Below, in pieces: positions 23,850 to 32,841 of a stretch of DNA of 64,000 nucleotides (the stretch's first letter is position 1; each line of letters opens with the position of its first letter). The position numbers and the translations under genes were made by a program. The notes below the pieces were generated by a model. It ran no database searches, had not been told where the DNA came from, and saw nothing but the letters and a program-made list of their open reading frames with translations. The stretch is taken from assembly GCF_027270315.1 (NCBI RefSeq), contig NZ_CP114413.1, positions 5,704,001-5,768,000 on the forward strand. Reading direction: 5' to 3'. This DNA is from Streptomyces cinnabarinus. Lineage in GTDB: Bacteria > Actinomycetota > Actinomycetes > Streptomycetales > Streptomycetaceae.

Positions 23850-24713
23850 ATGGGCCACCCGCACAGCCGCCACCGCAGCTTCGATGACCTCGTCGCAGAG
23901 GGCGCCGCCGTCCCCACCGAGGGCTGGGACTTCTCCTGGTTCGAGGGGCGGGACACCGTCCAGGGGCGGGACACCATCCAGGAGCCGGCCACTACCAGCG
24001 TGCGAGCCACCACCCGCGTGCGCGCCACCGAGGCGCGCCCCAGTTGGGGATACGCCGTCTCCCTCGCCCAGAAGCTCGCGGGCGCCACTGCCGCCCTCGA
24101 TCTCCAGACCGGGGGAGGGGAAGTACTCGACTTCGCCCTCGGGCGAGCGCCCAAGGCCCCCGTTCTCACCGTCGCCACCGAGGGGTGGGCACCGAACCTC
24201 GCCAAGGCCGCCGCTCTCCTCCGGTCCCGCGGCGTCGCCGTTGTCGCCTCGCCCGAGCCGGACCCGCTGCCGTTCGCCGACGGCGCCTTCGACCTCGTCA
24301 GCAGCCGGCACCCGGTGCGGGCGCACTGGACCGAGATCGCCCGGGTGCTCGAACCCGGCGGCTGCTACTTCGCCCAGCACGTCGGACCGCACAGCGTCGT
24401 CGAACTCGTCGAGTACTTCCTCGGGCCGCAGCCCGAGGAAGTCCGCAACGGCCGTGATCCGGAACGAGAGCGCGCCGATGCCGAGGCCGCCGGGCTGGAG
24501 GTCGTCGACCTGCGCGCCGAGGAACTGCGCATGGAGTTCCACGACATCGCGGCGGTCGTCCACTTCCTGCGCAAGGTGATCTGGATGGTCCCCGGCTTCA
24601 CCGTCGAGGCGTACGAGTCTCAACTCCGGTCCCTGCATCAGCGGATCCAGGACGAGGGGCCCTTCGTCGCCCACAGCACCCGTCACCTCATCGAGGCCCG
24701 CAAGCTGGACTGA
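23850..24713 (+). CDS. SAM-dependent class I methyltransferase
   Basis: Methyltransferase of 287 residues. The Rossmann core shows AALDLQTGGGEVLDFAL (motif I variant), LTVATEGWAPNLAKAA, LPFADGAFDLVSSRHPV (motif IV region) and ARVLEPGGCYFAQHVG. Residues about 35-60 form an insertion built from short repeats (GRDTVQGRDTIQ and VRATTRVRATEAR). The gene diverges from dinB with only 75 bases between, so promoters overlap. Substrate unknown. The start ATG at 23850 has no ribosome site and may also be leaderless. Confidence 0.85.
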   Translation: MGHPHSRHRSFDDLVAEGAAVPTEGWDFSWFEGRDTVQGRDTIQEPATTSVRATTRVRATEARPSWGYAVSLAQKLAGATAALDLQTGGGEVLDFALGRAPKAPVLTVATEGWAPNLAKAAALLRSRGVAVVASPEPDPLPFADGAFDLVSSRHPVRAHWTEIARVLEPGGCYFAQHVGPHSVVELVEYFLGPQPEEVRNGRDPERERADAEAAGLEVVDLRAEELRMEFHDIAAVVHFLRKVIWMVPGFTVEAYESQLRSLHQRIQDEGPFVAHSTRHLIEARKLD

Positions 24714-24744
24714 TCGATGCCGGCCGCGCCGATCCGAGGCCGGT

Positions 24745-25902
24745 TCACGCGTGCGGGCCCACCTTCACCTCTCCCAGCACCAACTCGGGCCGCGCCTGCA
24801 GCACTTCGCCCACCCGCTCCACCTGCTCCGTCAACTCCCGTTCCTGCCGGGCCGTCAGTTCGCCGCCGCCCAGTACCTCCACGGTCACGGTCGTACGACG
24901 CCCCTGCCGCCGCTGGTGCCAGACCCCGGCCGTCACCCCGTCCACCAGCAGCACCGGATAGTTCCCGGCCTGCCCACCCGCCAGCGCCCGCCGGTATGCC
25001 TCGCCGGGGAACAGCGACTGCCGGGGTTGCGCGGCGATGGCGTAGGCGTCGAAGTACGGCAGCAGCCGCACTCCCTTCCATCCGCCGGAGGGGAACTCCT
25101 TGTCGCCCGCGACCACCCACGCCGGGGCCCCCTCGAAATCGACCTCCTCGATCACACCGTCGCCGGCCAGCCTCCCGAAGAGCCGGCCGGCCCAACCGTC
25201 CGGTGCCGCGAGCCACTTGGCGAAGAACGCCGGGGTCGAGGGACCGTACGCGTGCAAATAGCGGCGTAGGAGTTCGGTCACTGCCTCGGTGGCGGGGAGG
25301 GGGGCGAAGTGCGGGGGGCGGGTGTAGGTCACCTTGCGGCCGCGGTCGGGGCCGAAGCAGAGCGCGCCGGACTGGCCCGCGCGGTGCATGACCTGGCGCC
25401 AGCGCGGCCACAGGCCCTGGAAGGCCGGCATCACCAGGTCACCCGCCCAGGAGCCGGTCCGGGCCACGACCTCCTCGCTCAACTCGTCGATCGTCAGGCA
25501 CACCCCGTCCAGCGCGTCCCCGATCGCCGCCACGATCTGGCGCGCCTGTTCGTCCGTGACCCGGACGCCGGGCGCGAAGGAGCCCGCGCCGGACGGGATC
25601 GCGGTCAGGGCGGAGGTCCACAGGGGGAGTTCCCGGGCGGGGAGCAGATGGACCGTGCCGCGCGGGCCGTGGGTCTTCACCAGGGAGCGGTGCTCCCAGA
25701 GCGCGGCGCGTACGTCCGTCCGGGTCAGGCCGGTGCTCCGGACGCCGATCGACAGCTCGGCCGCGGACAGCACCTGGGCGTGCGCGCCGAGCATCGCCGA
25801 GACGACGTCGGGGACCGTGGTGCCCTCCGCCGCCGGATTGGCCAGGAACTGCCGTTCGAGCCGCCGCGCGCTCGCCTCGTGCCAGGAGATCGTCACCGTC
25901 AT
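24745..25902 (-). CDS. Winged-helix DNA-binding domain protein (HTH_42/YcaQ-like)
   Basis: Protein of 385 residues; the ATG at 25902 starts MTVTISWHEASARRLERQFL, and longer frames lack family similarity. It matches the winged-helix family exemplified by AlkX/YcaQ: RTDVRAALWEHRSLVKTHGPRGTVHLLPA, then LLRRYLHAYGPSTPAFFAKWLA and APAWVVAGDKEF, with a C-terminal YPVLLVDGVTAGVWHQRRQGRR. Relatives are DNA glycosylases or DNA-binding proteins; catalytic residues cannot be assigned by eye. It converges with the methyltransferase gene. Confidence 0.82.
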   Translation of the reverse strand: MTVTISWHEASARRLERQFLANPAAEGTTVPDVVSAMLGAHAQVLSAAELSIGVRSTGLTRTDVRAALWEHRSLVKTHGPRGTVHLLPARELPLWTSALTAIPSGAGSFAPGVRVTDEQARQIVAAIGDALDGVCLTIDELSEEVVARTGSWAGDLVMPAFQGLWPRWRQVMHRAGQSGALCFGPDRGRKVTYTRPPHFAPLPATEAVTELLRRYLHAYGPSTPAFFAKWLAAPDGWAGRLFGRLAGDGVIEEVDFEGAPAWVVAGDKEFPSGGWKGVRLLPYFDAYAIAAQPRQSLFPGEAYRRALAGGQAGNYPVLLVDGVTAGVWHQRRQGRRTTVTVEVLGGGELTARQERELTEQVERVGEVLQARPELVLGEVKVGPHA

Positions 25903-26749
25903 AGGGCGACGGTAGGGGTGATCTAGGTCGGATCGTGTCCTCTTCGGGCGGCAGCGCGGGGTGCGGCACGGGGGTACGACTGAGAGGCGGGCGTAATGGA
26001 GCAAAGGCGGCAAATAGGGCTCCGCGGGATGATCGCCTACGTATTCAAGGATTCATGCCTTGTCCGCATTGTTATCGCTTGTCACTCGCGCCTCACGCGC
26101 ATCTCACGTAAGTTCAGACCAAGGCAATTCGCGTCAGCAAAGCTGCGCGGGCGGTACCGCGCAGAGGAGGGGGCTGCGCGGTGCCATGCTCATCTGCGGC
26201 GCACAGGTCGCCGTACAACCCCGTCCGGACGTCAAGCCGACGTTCGCTGCCCGGGTCACCCGGGGGAGGGAAGGGCGGACAACTCGCCCCGTGTGGCGCA
26301 ACCGCCGCCAAAGTCGGCCGCTGCCCCTCATGTCACGCCCGAATTCCCTGGGAATCCGCTGTGTTCCGGCCATGAACACCCTGCGAAACGCCCCCTCCGG
26401 ACCCCTCGCCGCGTCGCCGTCCGATTTCGGAGAGTAGTTGTGGCACGCCGATGCGCGCAGCATCACTTACGAAGGGTTATGGTGGAAACCCCCCCTCGGG
26501 CCGGTCCGTCTCCCCCCCACGGACCGGCCCGTTTTCTTTTGTGTCCGGAGTGCCTCCCACCGCTTCCGGACCGCCTCCCACCGCTTCCGTGCAAAGCCTC
26601 GCCCGGCCCCTTCTTCTCACGGGGGTAGGCTTCGGCCCCGGGGGACCACCGCCGGGCAGCGCCCGGGGACCGCCACCGGGCTGGGACCGCCCTCGGCACA
26701 CCTGCCGGGGCGACGGCCGCCCGATCCGCACGGAGGGGCTGACAATCAC
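25903..26749. other. Long intergenic region before uppS
   Basis: About 850 bases without a convincing gene. It contains a strong hairpin terminator at 26498-26540. Just upstream of that is a short frame from TTG 26438 reading WHADARSITYEGLWWKPPL, which runs into the terminator stem and could be a leader peptide. A frame ending at the TAG at 26434-26436 has no ribosome site or family match. The rest shows no clear structure. Confidence 0.5.
26498..26540 (+). terminator. Strong intrinsic terminator upstream of uppS
   Basis: GGGCCGGTCCGT and ACGGACCGGCCC form a perfect 12-base-pair stem around a C-rich loop, followed by GTTTTCTTTT. A U-tract is unusual in this genome. It lies 210 bases before uppS with no obvious upstream gene on the same strand, so it ends either a small RNA or an attenuated leader. 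Confidence 0.85.
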
Positions 26750-27523
26750 GTGAACCTGCGCGACAAGCTGCGCGGCCTGCTGGTCAGGCTGTACGCGCGC
26801 CGGGTGGAAGGCCACCTGGACCACGCTCAGGTGCCCCAGCACATCGGCGTCATCATGGACGGCAACCGCCGCTGGGCGAAGGCGGCCGGCTCCACCACCG
26901 TGCACGGACACCGGGCCGGGGCCGAGAAGATCGAGGAGTTTCTCGGCTGGTGCTCCGAGACGGACGTGAAGGTCGTCACGCTCTGGCTGCTGTCGACCGA
27001 CAACTTCGAGCGGCCGCAGGACGAACTCGTCCCGCTGCTCGGCATCATCGAGGACGTCGTCCGCACCCTCGCCGCCGACGGCCGCTGGCGCGTCCACCAC
27101 GTCGGCACCCGTGATCTGCTGCCGCAGCAGATGCAGACCACCCTCAAAGAGGCCGAGGACACCACCGAGCACATCGACGGAATACTCGTCAACGTCGCCA
27201 TCGGCTACGGCGGACGCCAGGAGATCGCCGACGCGATGCGCTCGCTGCTGCTCGACGCGGCCGACAAGGGCACCTCGTTGGAGAAGCTCGCCGACACCGT
27301 CGACACCGAGATGATCGGGCGCCACCTCTACACCGGCGACCAGCCCGACCCCGATCTGGTCATCCGCACCAGCGGCGAACAGCGGTTGTCCGGATTCATG
27401 CTGTGGCAGACGGCGCACTCCGAGTACTACTTCTGTGACGTGTTCTGGCCGGCCTTCCGCAAGGTCGACTTCCTGCGCGCGCTCCGCGACTACGCGGCCC
27501 GCCACCGCCGTTACGGCGGCTGA
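26750..27523 (+). CDS. uppS: Isoprenyl transferase (undecaprenyl/polyprenyl diphosphate synthase family)
   Basis: cis-Prenyltransferase of 257 residues making the long-chain lipid carrier for cell-wall synthesis. The GTG at 26750 has GGAGGGG upstream. The family signature HIGVIMDGNRRWAK with the catalytic Asp is near residue 27. VVTLWLLSTDNFERP and the C-terminal DLVIRTSGEQRLSGFMLWQ plus YYFCDVFWPAF complete the five conserved regions. Streptomyces usually carry two or more paralogues, so product chain length is not certain. The hairpin at 26498 may influence expression. Confidence 0.93.
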   Translation: MNLRDKLRGLLVRLYARRVEGHLDHAQVPQHIGVIMDGNRRWAKAAGSTTVHGHRAGAEKIEEFLGWCSETDVKVVTLWLLSTDNFERPQDELVPLLGIIEDVVRTLAADGRWRVHHVGTRDLLPQQMQTTLKEAEDTTEHIDGILVNVAIGYGGRQEIADAMRSLLLDAADKGTSLEKLADTVDTEMIGRHLYTGDQPDPDLVIRTSGEQRLSGFMLWQTAHSEYYFCDVFWPAFRKVDFLRALRDYAARHRRYGG

Positions 27524-27851
27524 GCGCGGCGGGGGCCCACGGGGCTCCCGGAGTACCCCGTTTGGGGCGGAAGTAATGAGGAGTTCATCAGCGCGCCGTC
27601 ATATGCCGTGGCATGGCAGCGCTTGTTCGAGGGCATAAGCCAAGCAGGTCGACGCCCGAACCACGGGTGTCGGATCTCAGCGGACGGCACGGGGCCGTCC
27701 GCCCGGGAGGCCCTTTGCACCAGCCCGATCGTGCGGTCACCGTACGGACGAAGCAGCGGAGGGCCGGTTCTCGGCCCGTGCACGGGGGCCGTCGACCGGT
27801 CCAGCTCCTCTCCGTCGCTCCCCGACCTCTTCCGAGGGGGTACGTCCTTCC
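27524..27851. other. Intergenic region between uppS and phoH-like gene
   Basis: About 330 bases. It holds a small hairpin (CGGACGGC, loop, GCCGTCCG near 27680-27700) and GC-rich sequence, with no open frame or promoter that I can support. Confidence 0.5.
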
Positions 27852-29177
27852 GTGGTGACCAGCACAAAGCGCCGCACGCCCGACCGGCGCACCTACGTTC
27901 TCGACACCAGCGTCCTGCTGGCCGACCCGAACGCCCTGAGCCGCTTCGACGAGCACGAGGTCGTGCTCCCCATCGTCGTGGTCACGGAGCTGGAGGCCAA
28001 GCGGCACCATCCCGAACTCGGCTATTTCGCCCGGCAGGCGCTGCGCCTGCTGGACGAGTTCCGGGTGCGGTTCGGCCGTCTCGACGCACCGATCCCCATC
28101 GGGGACCTCGGTGGGACGGTGCGTGTCGAGCTCAATCACTCGGACCCCAGCGTTCTGCCGAGCGGCTACCGCCTGGGGGACAACGACTCCCGCATCCTCG
28201 CGGTCGCCCGCAATCTGCAGGCCGAGGGGTTCGACGTCACCGTGGTGTCGAAGGACCTTCCGCTCAGGATCAAGGCCTCGTCCGTCGGGCTCCTCGCCGA
28301 GGAGTACCGCGCCGAACTCGCCATCACGGACTCCTCCGGCTGGACCGGAATGTCCGAACTGACGCTTTCCGGCGAGCAGGTGGACATCCTCTTCGAGGAG
28401 GGGCATGTCCATGTGCCCGAGGTGACGGATCTGCCCGTGCACACCGGTCTCACCATCCAGTCCGAGCGCGGCAAGGCGCTGGGCCGGGTGACGGCCGAGG
28501 GCAACGTCCGTCTGGTGCGCGGCGACCGGGAAGCGTTCGGGATCAAGGGGCGCAGCGCCGAGCAGCGCATCGCGCTCGATCTGCTGCTCGACCCGGACAT
28601 CGGCATCGTGTCGATGGGCGGCCGGGCCGGCACCGGCAAGTCGGCGCTGGCGCTGTGCGCGGGTCTGGAGGCGGTGCTGGAGCGCCGTCAGCACCAGAAG
28701 GTGATGGTCTTCCGGCCGCTGTACGCCGTGGGCGGGCAGGAGCTGGGCTATCTGCCGGGCACCGAGGCCGAGAAGATGAGCCCCTGGGCGCAGGCGGTCT
28801 TCGACACGCTGTCCGCGGTCACCAGCCGCGAGGTCATCGAGGAGGTCACCGCGCGCGGGATGCTGGAGGTCCTCCCGCTCACCCACATCCGCGGCCGTTC
28901 CCTGCACGACGCGTTCGTGATCGTGGACGAGGCGCAGTCCCTGGAGCGGAACGTTCTGCTGACCGTTCTGTCCCGAGTCGGAGCGAATTCCAGGGTGGTT
29001 CTGACCCACGATGTGGCACAAAGGGACAATCTGCGGGTCGGGCGCTACGACGGTGTCGTCGCCGTCGTGGAGAAGCTGAAGGGGCATCCGCTCTTCGCGC
29101 ATGTCACGCTGACGCGGTCCGAGAGGTCCCAGATTGCGGCCCTTGTGACCGAAATGCTGGAGGACGGCCAAATCTGA
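27852..29177 (+). CDS. PIN-PhoH fusion protein (PhoH2-type RNA helicase/ribonuclease)
   Basis: Protein of 441 residues with two domains. The N-terminal PIN domain (about 10-140) has YVLDTSVLLADP, the acidic VTELEAK and GDNDSRILAVA. The C-terminal PhoH ATPase has Walker A GRAGTGKSALAL at about 258-269, AVGGQELGYLPG and Walker B FVIVDEAQSLERN. Fusions of this type (PhoH2) couple RNA unwinding to PIN cleavage. There is no VapB-like antitoxin frame visible just upstream. GTG 27852 or 27855 may be the start. Confidence 0.92.
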   Translation: MVTSTKRRTPDRRTYVLDTSVLLADPNALSRFDEHEVVLPIVVVTELEAKRHHPELGYFARQALRLLDEFRVRFGRLDAPIPIGDLGGTVRVELNHSDPSVLPSGYRLGDNDSRILAVARNLQAEGFDVTVVSKDLPLRIKASSVGLLAEEYRAELAITDSSGWTGMSELTLSGEQVDILFEEGHVHVPEVTDLPVHTGLTIQSERGKALGRVTAEGNVRLVRGDREAFGIKGRSAEQRIALDLLLDPDIGIVSMGGRAGTGKSALALCAGLEAVLERRQHQKVMVFRPLYAVGGQELGYLPGTEAEKMSPWAQAVFDTLSAVTSREVIEEVTARGMLEVLPLTHIRGRSLHDAFVIVDEAQSLERNVLLTVLSRVGANSRVVLTHDVAQRDNLRVGRYDGVVAVVEKLKGHPLFAHVTLTRSERSQIAALVTEMLEDGQI

Positions 29178-29576
29178 GGCCATAGCTACCAGTTGGCGCC
29201 GTCTGGCAAAGGCCTAGAGCCTAGCCGGGCGGCGCTTCGGCGTGTTGCTGATTCTCAGAACTCCCTGGGTCAAACGAGATGTGAGCTTTCACACCCGACA
29301 CAGAATTGCCTTGCGGCGTCGGGTTACGGCAGAGTCTCACTCCTGTCAGGCCCCGCATACGACACATCTGTACCCCCAGCGGTACGGCACCACTTGAGAA
29401 GCACCGCTAACTCCATAGCGTCGTCGTATGCCGCCCGTGCACCACGCGGCGCTCCCCGCAGGGGAGTTGCCCACCGGGCCCGCGCCTCCCGTGACCCCGC
29501 AGTTGGGAGGCCAGTGCCAGGGGCACGATTGCGTCCGCCAGGGTCACCGAAGCGGACGATGCTGGAAGGAAACCGT
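29178..29576. other. Long 5' region of the transglycosylase gene
   Basis: About 400 bases with a palindrome at 29280 and several short inverted repeats. Length and position before a cell-wall hydrolase suggest a regulated leader. I could not find the conserved elements of the ydaO (cyclic di-AMP) riboswitch. Confidence 0.4.
29280..29293. promoter_or_regulatory. Inverted repeat upstream of transglycosylase gene
   Basis: TGTGA and TCACA are separated by four bases. It resembles a Crp half-site pair, but the spacer is shorter than the usual six, so the binding protein is uncertain. Confidence 0.3.
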
Positions 29577-30269
29577 GTGAGCCGGATCTCGGTCCGGGGA
29601 TTCGCAGTGGCCTCGGCCACCGCGGTCACCGCTGTCGGAAGCGTCGTCGGCGTTGCCTCGGGCAGCACCGCGCAGAACAACGACGCCGAAGCGACGGCAG
29701 CCGACGCGACGCTCCTCGCGGACATACCCACGGGTCAGCAGGCCCAGGTGCAGACCGCGTCCCTGACGCAGCAGGCGAACGTCCAGGCCATCGCGGCGGA
29801 CGCGAGCGCCAAGAAGGACGCGGAGGAGTCGGCCCGCAGGGCCGCCGCCCAGACCGCGATCGACAAGAAGGACGCCGCCGAGAAGGCGGCGAAGGCTGCC
29901 GAGGAAGCCAAGGAGCGCGAAGAGGCCGAGGCGAAGGCCTCCCGGTCCTCCACCAGCTTCGCGGTGCAGAGCTCGTACACCATCGCGCAGATCCAGGCGA
30001 TGGCGCAGCAGATGGTGCCGTCCGGCCAGTACCAGTGCTTCAGCAACATCGTGGACCACGAGTCCAGCTGGAACTACAAGGCCGTGAACCCGTCCTCCGG
30101 CGCCTACGGTCTCTTCCAGGCGCTGCCCGCCGGCAAGTACGCCTCCGCGGGCTCCGACTGGCAGACCAACCCGGCCACCCAGATCAAGTGGGGCCTCAAC
30201 TACATGAACGAGCGCTACGGCAGTCCTTGCGACGCCTGGTCGTTCTGGCAGGCCAACCACTGGTACTAG
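29577..30269 (+). CDS. Secreted transglycosylase-SLT-like cell-wall hydrolase
   Basis: Exported protein of 230 residues. The GTG at 29577 follows GGAAGGA. A signal peptide (VRGFAVASATAVTAVGSVVG) precedes an Ala/Lys/Glu-rich coiled coil (about 60-130). A C-terminal lysozyme-like domain follows, with FSNIVDHESSWNYKAVNPSS (catalytic Glu in HES), GAYGLFQALPAGKYASAG and IKWGLNYMNERYG. It would cleave peptidoglycan glycan strands outside the membrane. A hairpin terminator follows. The long upstream leader suggests post-transcriptional control. Confidence 0.9.
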   Translation: MSRISVRGFAVASATAVTAVGSVVGVASGSTAQNNDAEATAADATLLADIPTGQQAQVQTASLTQQANVQAIAADASAKKDAEESARRAAAQTAIDKKDAAEKAAKAAEEAKEREEAEAKASRSSTSFAVQSSYTIAQIQAMAQQMVPSGQYQCFSNIVDHESSWNYKAVNPSSGAYGLFQALPAGKYASAGSDWQTNPATQIKWGLNYMNERYGSPCDAWSFWQANHWY

Positions 30270-30298
30270 GCGCCTCGCGGCACCTCTCAACCCTTGGC

Positions 30299-30327
30299 AG
30301 CCCCTCACCGTCCTACGGTGAGGGGCT
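30299..30327 (+). terminator. Hairpin terminator after transglycosylase gene
   Basis: A perfect 13-base-pair stem (AGCCCCTCACCGT with ACGGTGAGGGGCT) around a three-base loop, 30 bases after the stop. Confidence 0.85.
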
Positions 30328-30398
30328 TCGCCATGTACGGTCGGAGCCGACGACTCCAGGGGGGAGTGGTGGGGAAAGACGGGGGAAGAGGACGGATC

Positions 30399-31724
30399 AT
30401 GGCGCGAGTGCCAGGGTGGCTCGGTCGGCTGGGGGCCGGACTGACGCGGATGGAAAAGCGGTTGGACGAGCGCCGCGCCGAGGTGGAGCGCGAGAGCGCC
30501 GACCCGGCGCCCGCACCGACCCCGAAGGCCCCGGCCCCGCCTGCGGACCGGGTCCCCGTACCCGCCGAACCCGTACCCGCCGCGCCCGAGCGTCCCGATC
30601 CCGCGCTGGCCGTGCCGTGGGGCGTACGGGTCGCCGCCGAGGCCGGATGGCGGCTGCTGGTGCTCGCCGGGACCGTCTGGGTGCTGATGCGGGTCATCAG
30701 CGCCGTACAACTGGTGGTGCTGGCCTTCGTCGCGGCGCTGCTGATCACCGCGCTGCTGGAGCCCACGGTGGCCCGCCTGCGCCGCTACGGCGTCCCGCGC
30801 GGCCTCGCGACCGCGCTCACGGCGATCCTGGGCTTCGTGGTGATGGGCCTGATGGGCTGGTTCGTCACCTGGCAGGTCATGGAGAACATCGACAATCTCT
30901 CCGACCAGGTCCAGGACGGCATCGACGAACTGCGCAACTGGCTGCTGGACAGCCCCTTCCACGTCACCGACAAGCAGATCAACGACATCGCCGAGAACCT
31001 GCGCGACACGATCGGCGCCAACACCGACGAGATCACCTCGGCGGGCCTTGAGGGCGTCACGGTCATCGTCGAGGCGCTGACCGGCATCCTGCTGGCCGCC
31101 TTCTCGACGCTCTTCCTGCTCTACGACGGCAAGCGGATCTGGGAGTGGTCGCTGAAGCTGGTGCCTGCCGCCGCCCGGCCGGGTGTGGCGGGCGCCGGTC
31201 CGGCCGCGTGGCGGACGCTCACCGCGTATGTGCGCGGCACGGTGATAGTGGCTCTCATCGACGCCGTCTTCATCGGTATCGGCATCTACTTCCTCGATGT
31301 GCCGATGGCCGTGCCGCTGGCCGTCTTCATCTTCCTGTTCTCCTTCATCCCGCTCGTGGGCGCGGTGGCCTCCGGCGCCCTGGCGGTCGTCGTCGCTCTG
31401 GTGACCCAGGGCGTGTTCACGGCGGTGATGACGCTGGCGGTGGTGCTCGCGGTGCAGCAGATCGAGGGGCACATCCTCCAGCCGTTCATCCTCGGCCGCG
31501 CGGTCCGGGTGCATCCGCTGGCGGTGGTGCTGTCCGTCGCGGCGGGCGGCATGATCGCGGGCATCGGGGGCGCGGTGGTGGCGGTGCCGCTGGTGGCGGT
31601 GTCGAACACCGTGGTGGGCTACCTGCGGGCGTACTCCCAGGAGCAGGCGCTGCAACGGCGGACGGCCCCCGCGGCGCCGCAACCCGAGGCCGCGAACGCC
31701 GAGAGCCCCGCTCACCAGGGGTGA
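30399..31724 (+). CDS. AI-2E family transporter (PerM-like membrane protein)
   Basis: Polytopic membrane protein of 441 residues. The ATG at 30399 has GGGGGAAGAGG upstream. A Pro/Ala-rich cytoplasmic N-terminus (residues 1-75) is followed by the family pattern. This comprises LMRVISAVQLVVLAFVAALLITALL, a periplasmic-side segment around 150-200, LLYDGKRIWEW, YVRGTVIVALIDAVFIGIG, PLAVFIFLFSFIPLVGAV and QQIEGHILQPFILGRAV. Members are broad exporters or antiporters; the substrate here is unknown. It is monocistronic between two hairpins. Confidence 0.9.
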   Translation: MARVPGWLGRLGAGLTRMEKRLDERRAEVERESADPAPAPTPKAPAPPADRVPVPAEPVPAAPERPDPALAVPWGVRVAAEAGWRLLVLAGTVWVLMRVISAVQLVVLAFVAALLITALLEPTVARLRRYGVPRGLATALTAILGFVVMGLMGWFVTWQVMENIDNLSDQVQDGIDELRNWLLDSPFHVTDKQINDIAENLRDTIGANTDEITSAGLEGVTVIVEALTGILLAAFSTLFLLYDGKRIWEWSLKLVPAAARPGVAGAGPAAWRTLTAYVRGTVIVALIDAVFIGIGIYFLDVPMAVPLAVFIFLFSFIPLVGAVASGALAVVVALVTQGVFTAVMTLAVVLAVQQIEGHILQPFILGRAVRVHPLAVVLSVAAGGMIAGIGGAVVAVPLVAVSNTVVGYLRAYSQEQALQRRTAPAAPQPEAANAESPAHQG

Positions 31725-31732
31725 ACGGGGCT
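31704..31732. terminator. Bidirectional hairpin between convergent transporter and ahpD
   Basis: AGCCCCG and CGGGGCT flank a further CACC/GGTG pairing. The hairpin overlaps the transporter's last codons and ends 14 bases before the ahpD stop, so it can serve both strands. Confidence 0.7.
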
Positions 31733-31745
31733 GGGAGAACCGGCG

Positions 31746-32279
31746 TTACGCGGACAGCACCGCTTCGGTCTCCAGCGTCACACCGACGGCCTGGATCACC
31801 GAGGCGATCTTGAACGCCTCCTGGACGACCTCGCGTTCGATGCCCGCCTTGCGCAGCACCTGCTCGTGCGAGTCGAGGCACATGCCGCAGCCGTTGATGG
31901 CGGAGACGGCGAAGGACCACAGCTCGAAGTCGACCTTGTCGACACCGGGGTTGCCGATGACGTTCATCCGCAGACCCGCGCGCATGGTGCCGTACTCGTG
32001 GTCCGACAGCAGATGGCGGGTGCGGTAGAAGACGTTGTTCATCGCCATGATCGCGGCCGCCGACTTGGCGGCGGTGTACGCCTCCGGCGTCAGGTTCGCC
32101 TTCGCCTCCGGCTCCAGCTCACGCAGCACGATCGGGGAGCGCGAGGCGATGGCGGTGGCCAGCACCGTGCCCCACAGCTGCTGCGCGGGAAGGTCGGAGT
32201 TGCCGATGACCGAGCCCAGGTTGAGCTTCAGGTCCTTGGCGTAGTCCGGTACGGCGGACTTCAGGGAGTCGAGCGACAT
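31746..32279 (-). CDS. ahpD: Alkyl hydroperoxide reductase AhpD (alkylhydroperoxidase)
   Basis: Thiol peroxidase and reducing partner of AhpC, 177 residues, usual length. The catalytic CxxC is C131/C134 in AINGCGMCLDSHEQVLRKAG, with H138 completing the proton relay. The gene begins 7 bases after ahpC, forming the ahpC-ahpD operon transcribed divergently from oxyR, so OxyR control under peroxide stress is expected. Confidence 0.96.
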   Translation of the reverse strand: MSLDSLKSAVPDYAKDLKLNLGSVIGNSDLPAQQLWGTVLATAIASRSPIVLRELEPEAKANLTPEAYTAAKSAAAIMAMNNVFYRTRHLLSDHEYGTMRAGLRMNVIGNPGVDKVDFELWSFAVSAINGCGMCLDSHEQVLRKAGIEREVVQEAFKIASVIQAVGVTLETEAVLSA

Positions 32280-32286
32280 CGTCAGA

Positions 32287-32841
32287 TCACTCCCCGGCCA
32301 GCAGCTTGACCGGGTCCAGGGTCTCCTCGCCCTTGCTCCAGTTGCACGGGCAGAGCTCGTCGGTCTGGAGCGCGTCGAGGACCCGCAGGACCTCCTTGGG
32401 GTTACGGCCGACCGAGCCGGCGGTAACCATCGTGAACTGGATCTCCCGGTTGGGGTCCACGATGAACACGGCGCGCTGCGCGAAGCCGTCCTCGCCCTCG
32501 ATGCCGAGGTCGCGCATCAGCTCGTGCTTGGAGTCGGCCAGCATCGGGAACGGCAGGTCGGTGAGGTCCGGGTGGTCCTTGCGCCAGGCGTGGTGCACGA
32601 ACTCGGAGTCACCGGAGAAGCCGAGGATCTGCGCGTCGCGGTCGGCGAACTCCTCGTTCAGCTTGCCGAACGCGGCGATCTCGGTCGGGCACACGAAGGT
32701 GAAGTCCTTCGGCCACGCGAAGACCACGAGCCACTTGCCCTCGTAGGACTTGTGGTGGATCTGCTCGAACTCCGCGCCCTTCTCCAGCGAGACACAGGCG
32801 GTCAGTTCGAACTCGGGGAACTTGTCACCAACAGTGAGCAC
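32287..32841 (-). CDS. ahpC: Alkyl hydroperoxide reductase AhpC (2-Cys peroxiredoxin)
   Basis: Cytoplasmic peroxiredoxin of 184 residues reducing organic peroxides and H2O2. The GTG at 32841 follows AAGGAGAGC; the frame is open further upstream but extends into oxyR. The peroxidatic cysteine is C51 in FTFVCPTEI, and cysteines in ELCPCNW near the C-terminus provide the resolving thiol. It is cotranscribed with ahpD and divergent from oxyR. Confidence 0.96.
   Translation of the reverse strand: MLTVGDKFPEFELTACVSLEKGAEFEQIHHKSYEGKWLVVFAWPKDFTFVCPTEIAAFGKLNEEFADRDAQILGFSGDSEFVHHAWRKDHPDLTDLPFPMLADSKHELMRDLGIEGEDGFAQRAVFIVDPNREIQFTMVTAGSVGRNPKEVLRVLDALQTDELCPCNWSKGEETLDPVKLLAGE

Noticed and set aside
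26060..26437. Open frame of 125 codons upstream of uppS
   Set aside because: No ribosome site, Arg/Pro-rich random composition and no family match; left as intergenic.
27588..29183. Long minus-strand frame opposite the PIN-PhoH gene
   Set aside because: No start context or domain; the plus strand has the full PIN and PhoH motifs.
29280..29293. Canonical Crp binding site
   Set aside because: Half-sites TGTGA/TCACA are present but the spacer is four rather than six bases; kept only as a generic inverted repeat.
29178..29576. ydaO-type cyclic di-AMP riboswitch before the transglycosylase gene
   Set aside because: Expected for such genes in Streptomyces, but the conserved sequence blocks could not be found by eye.
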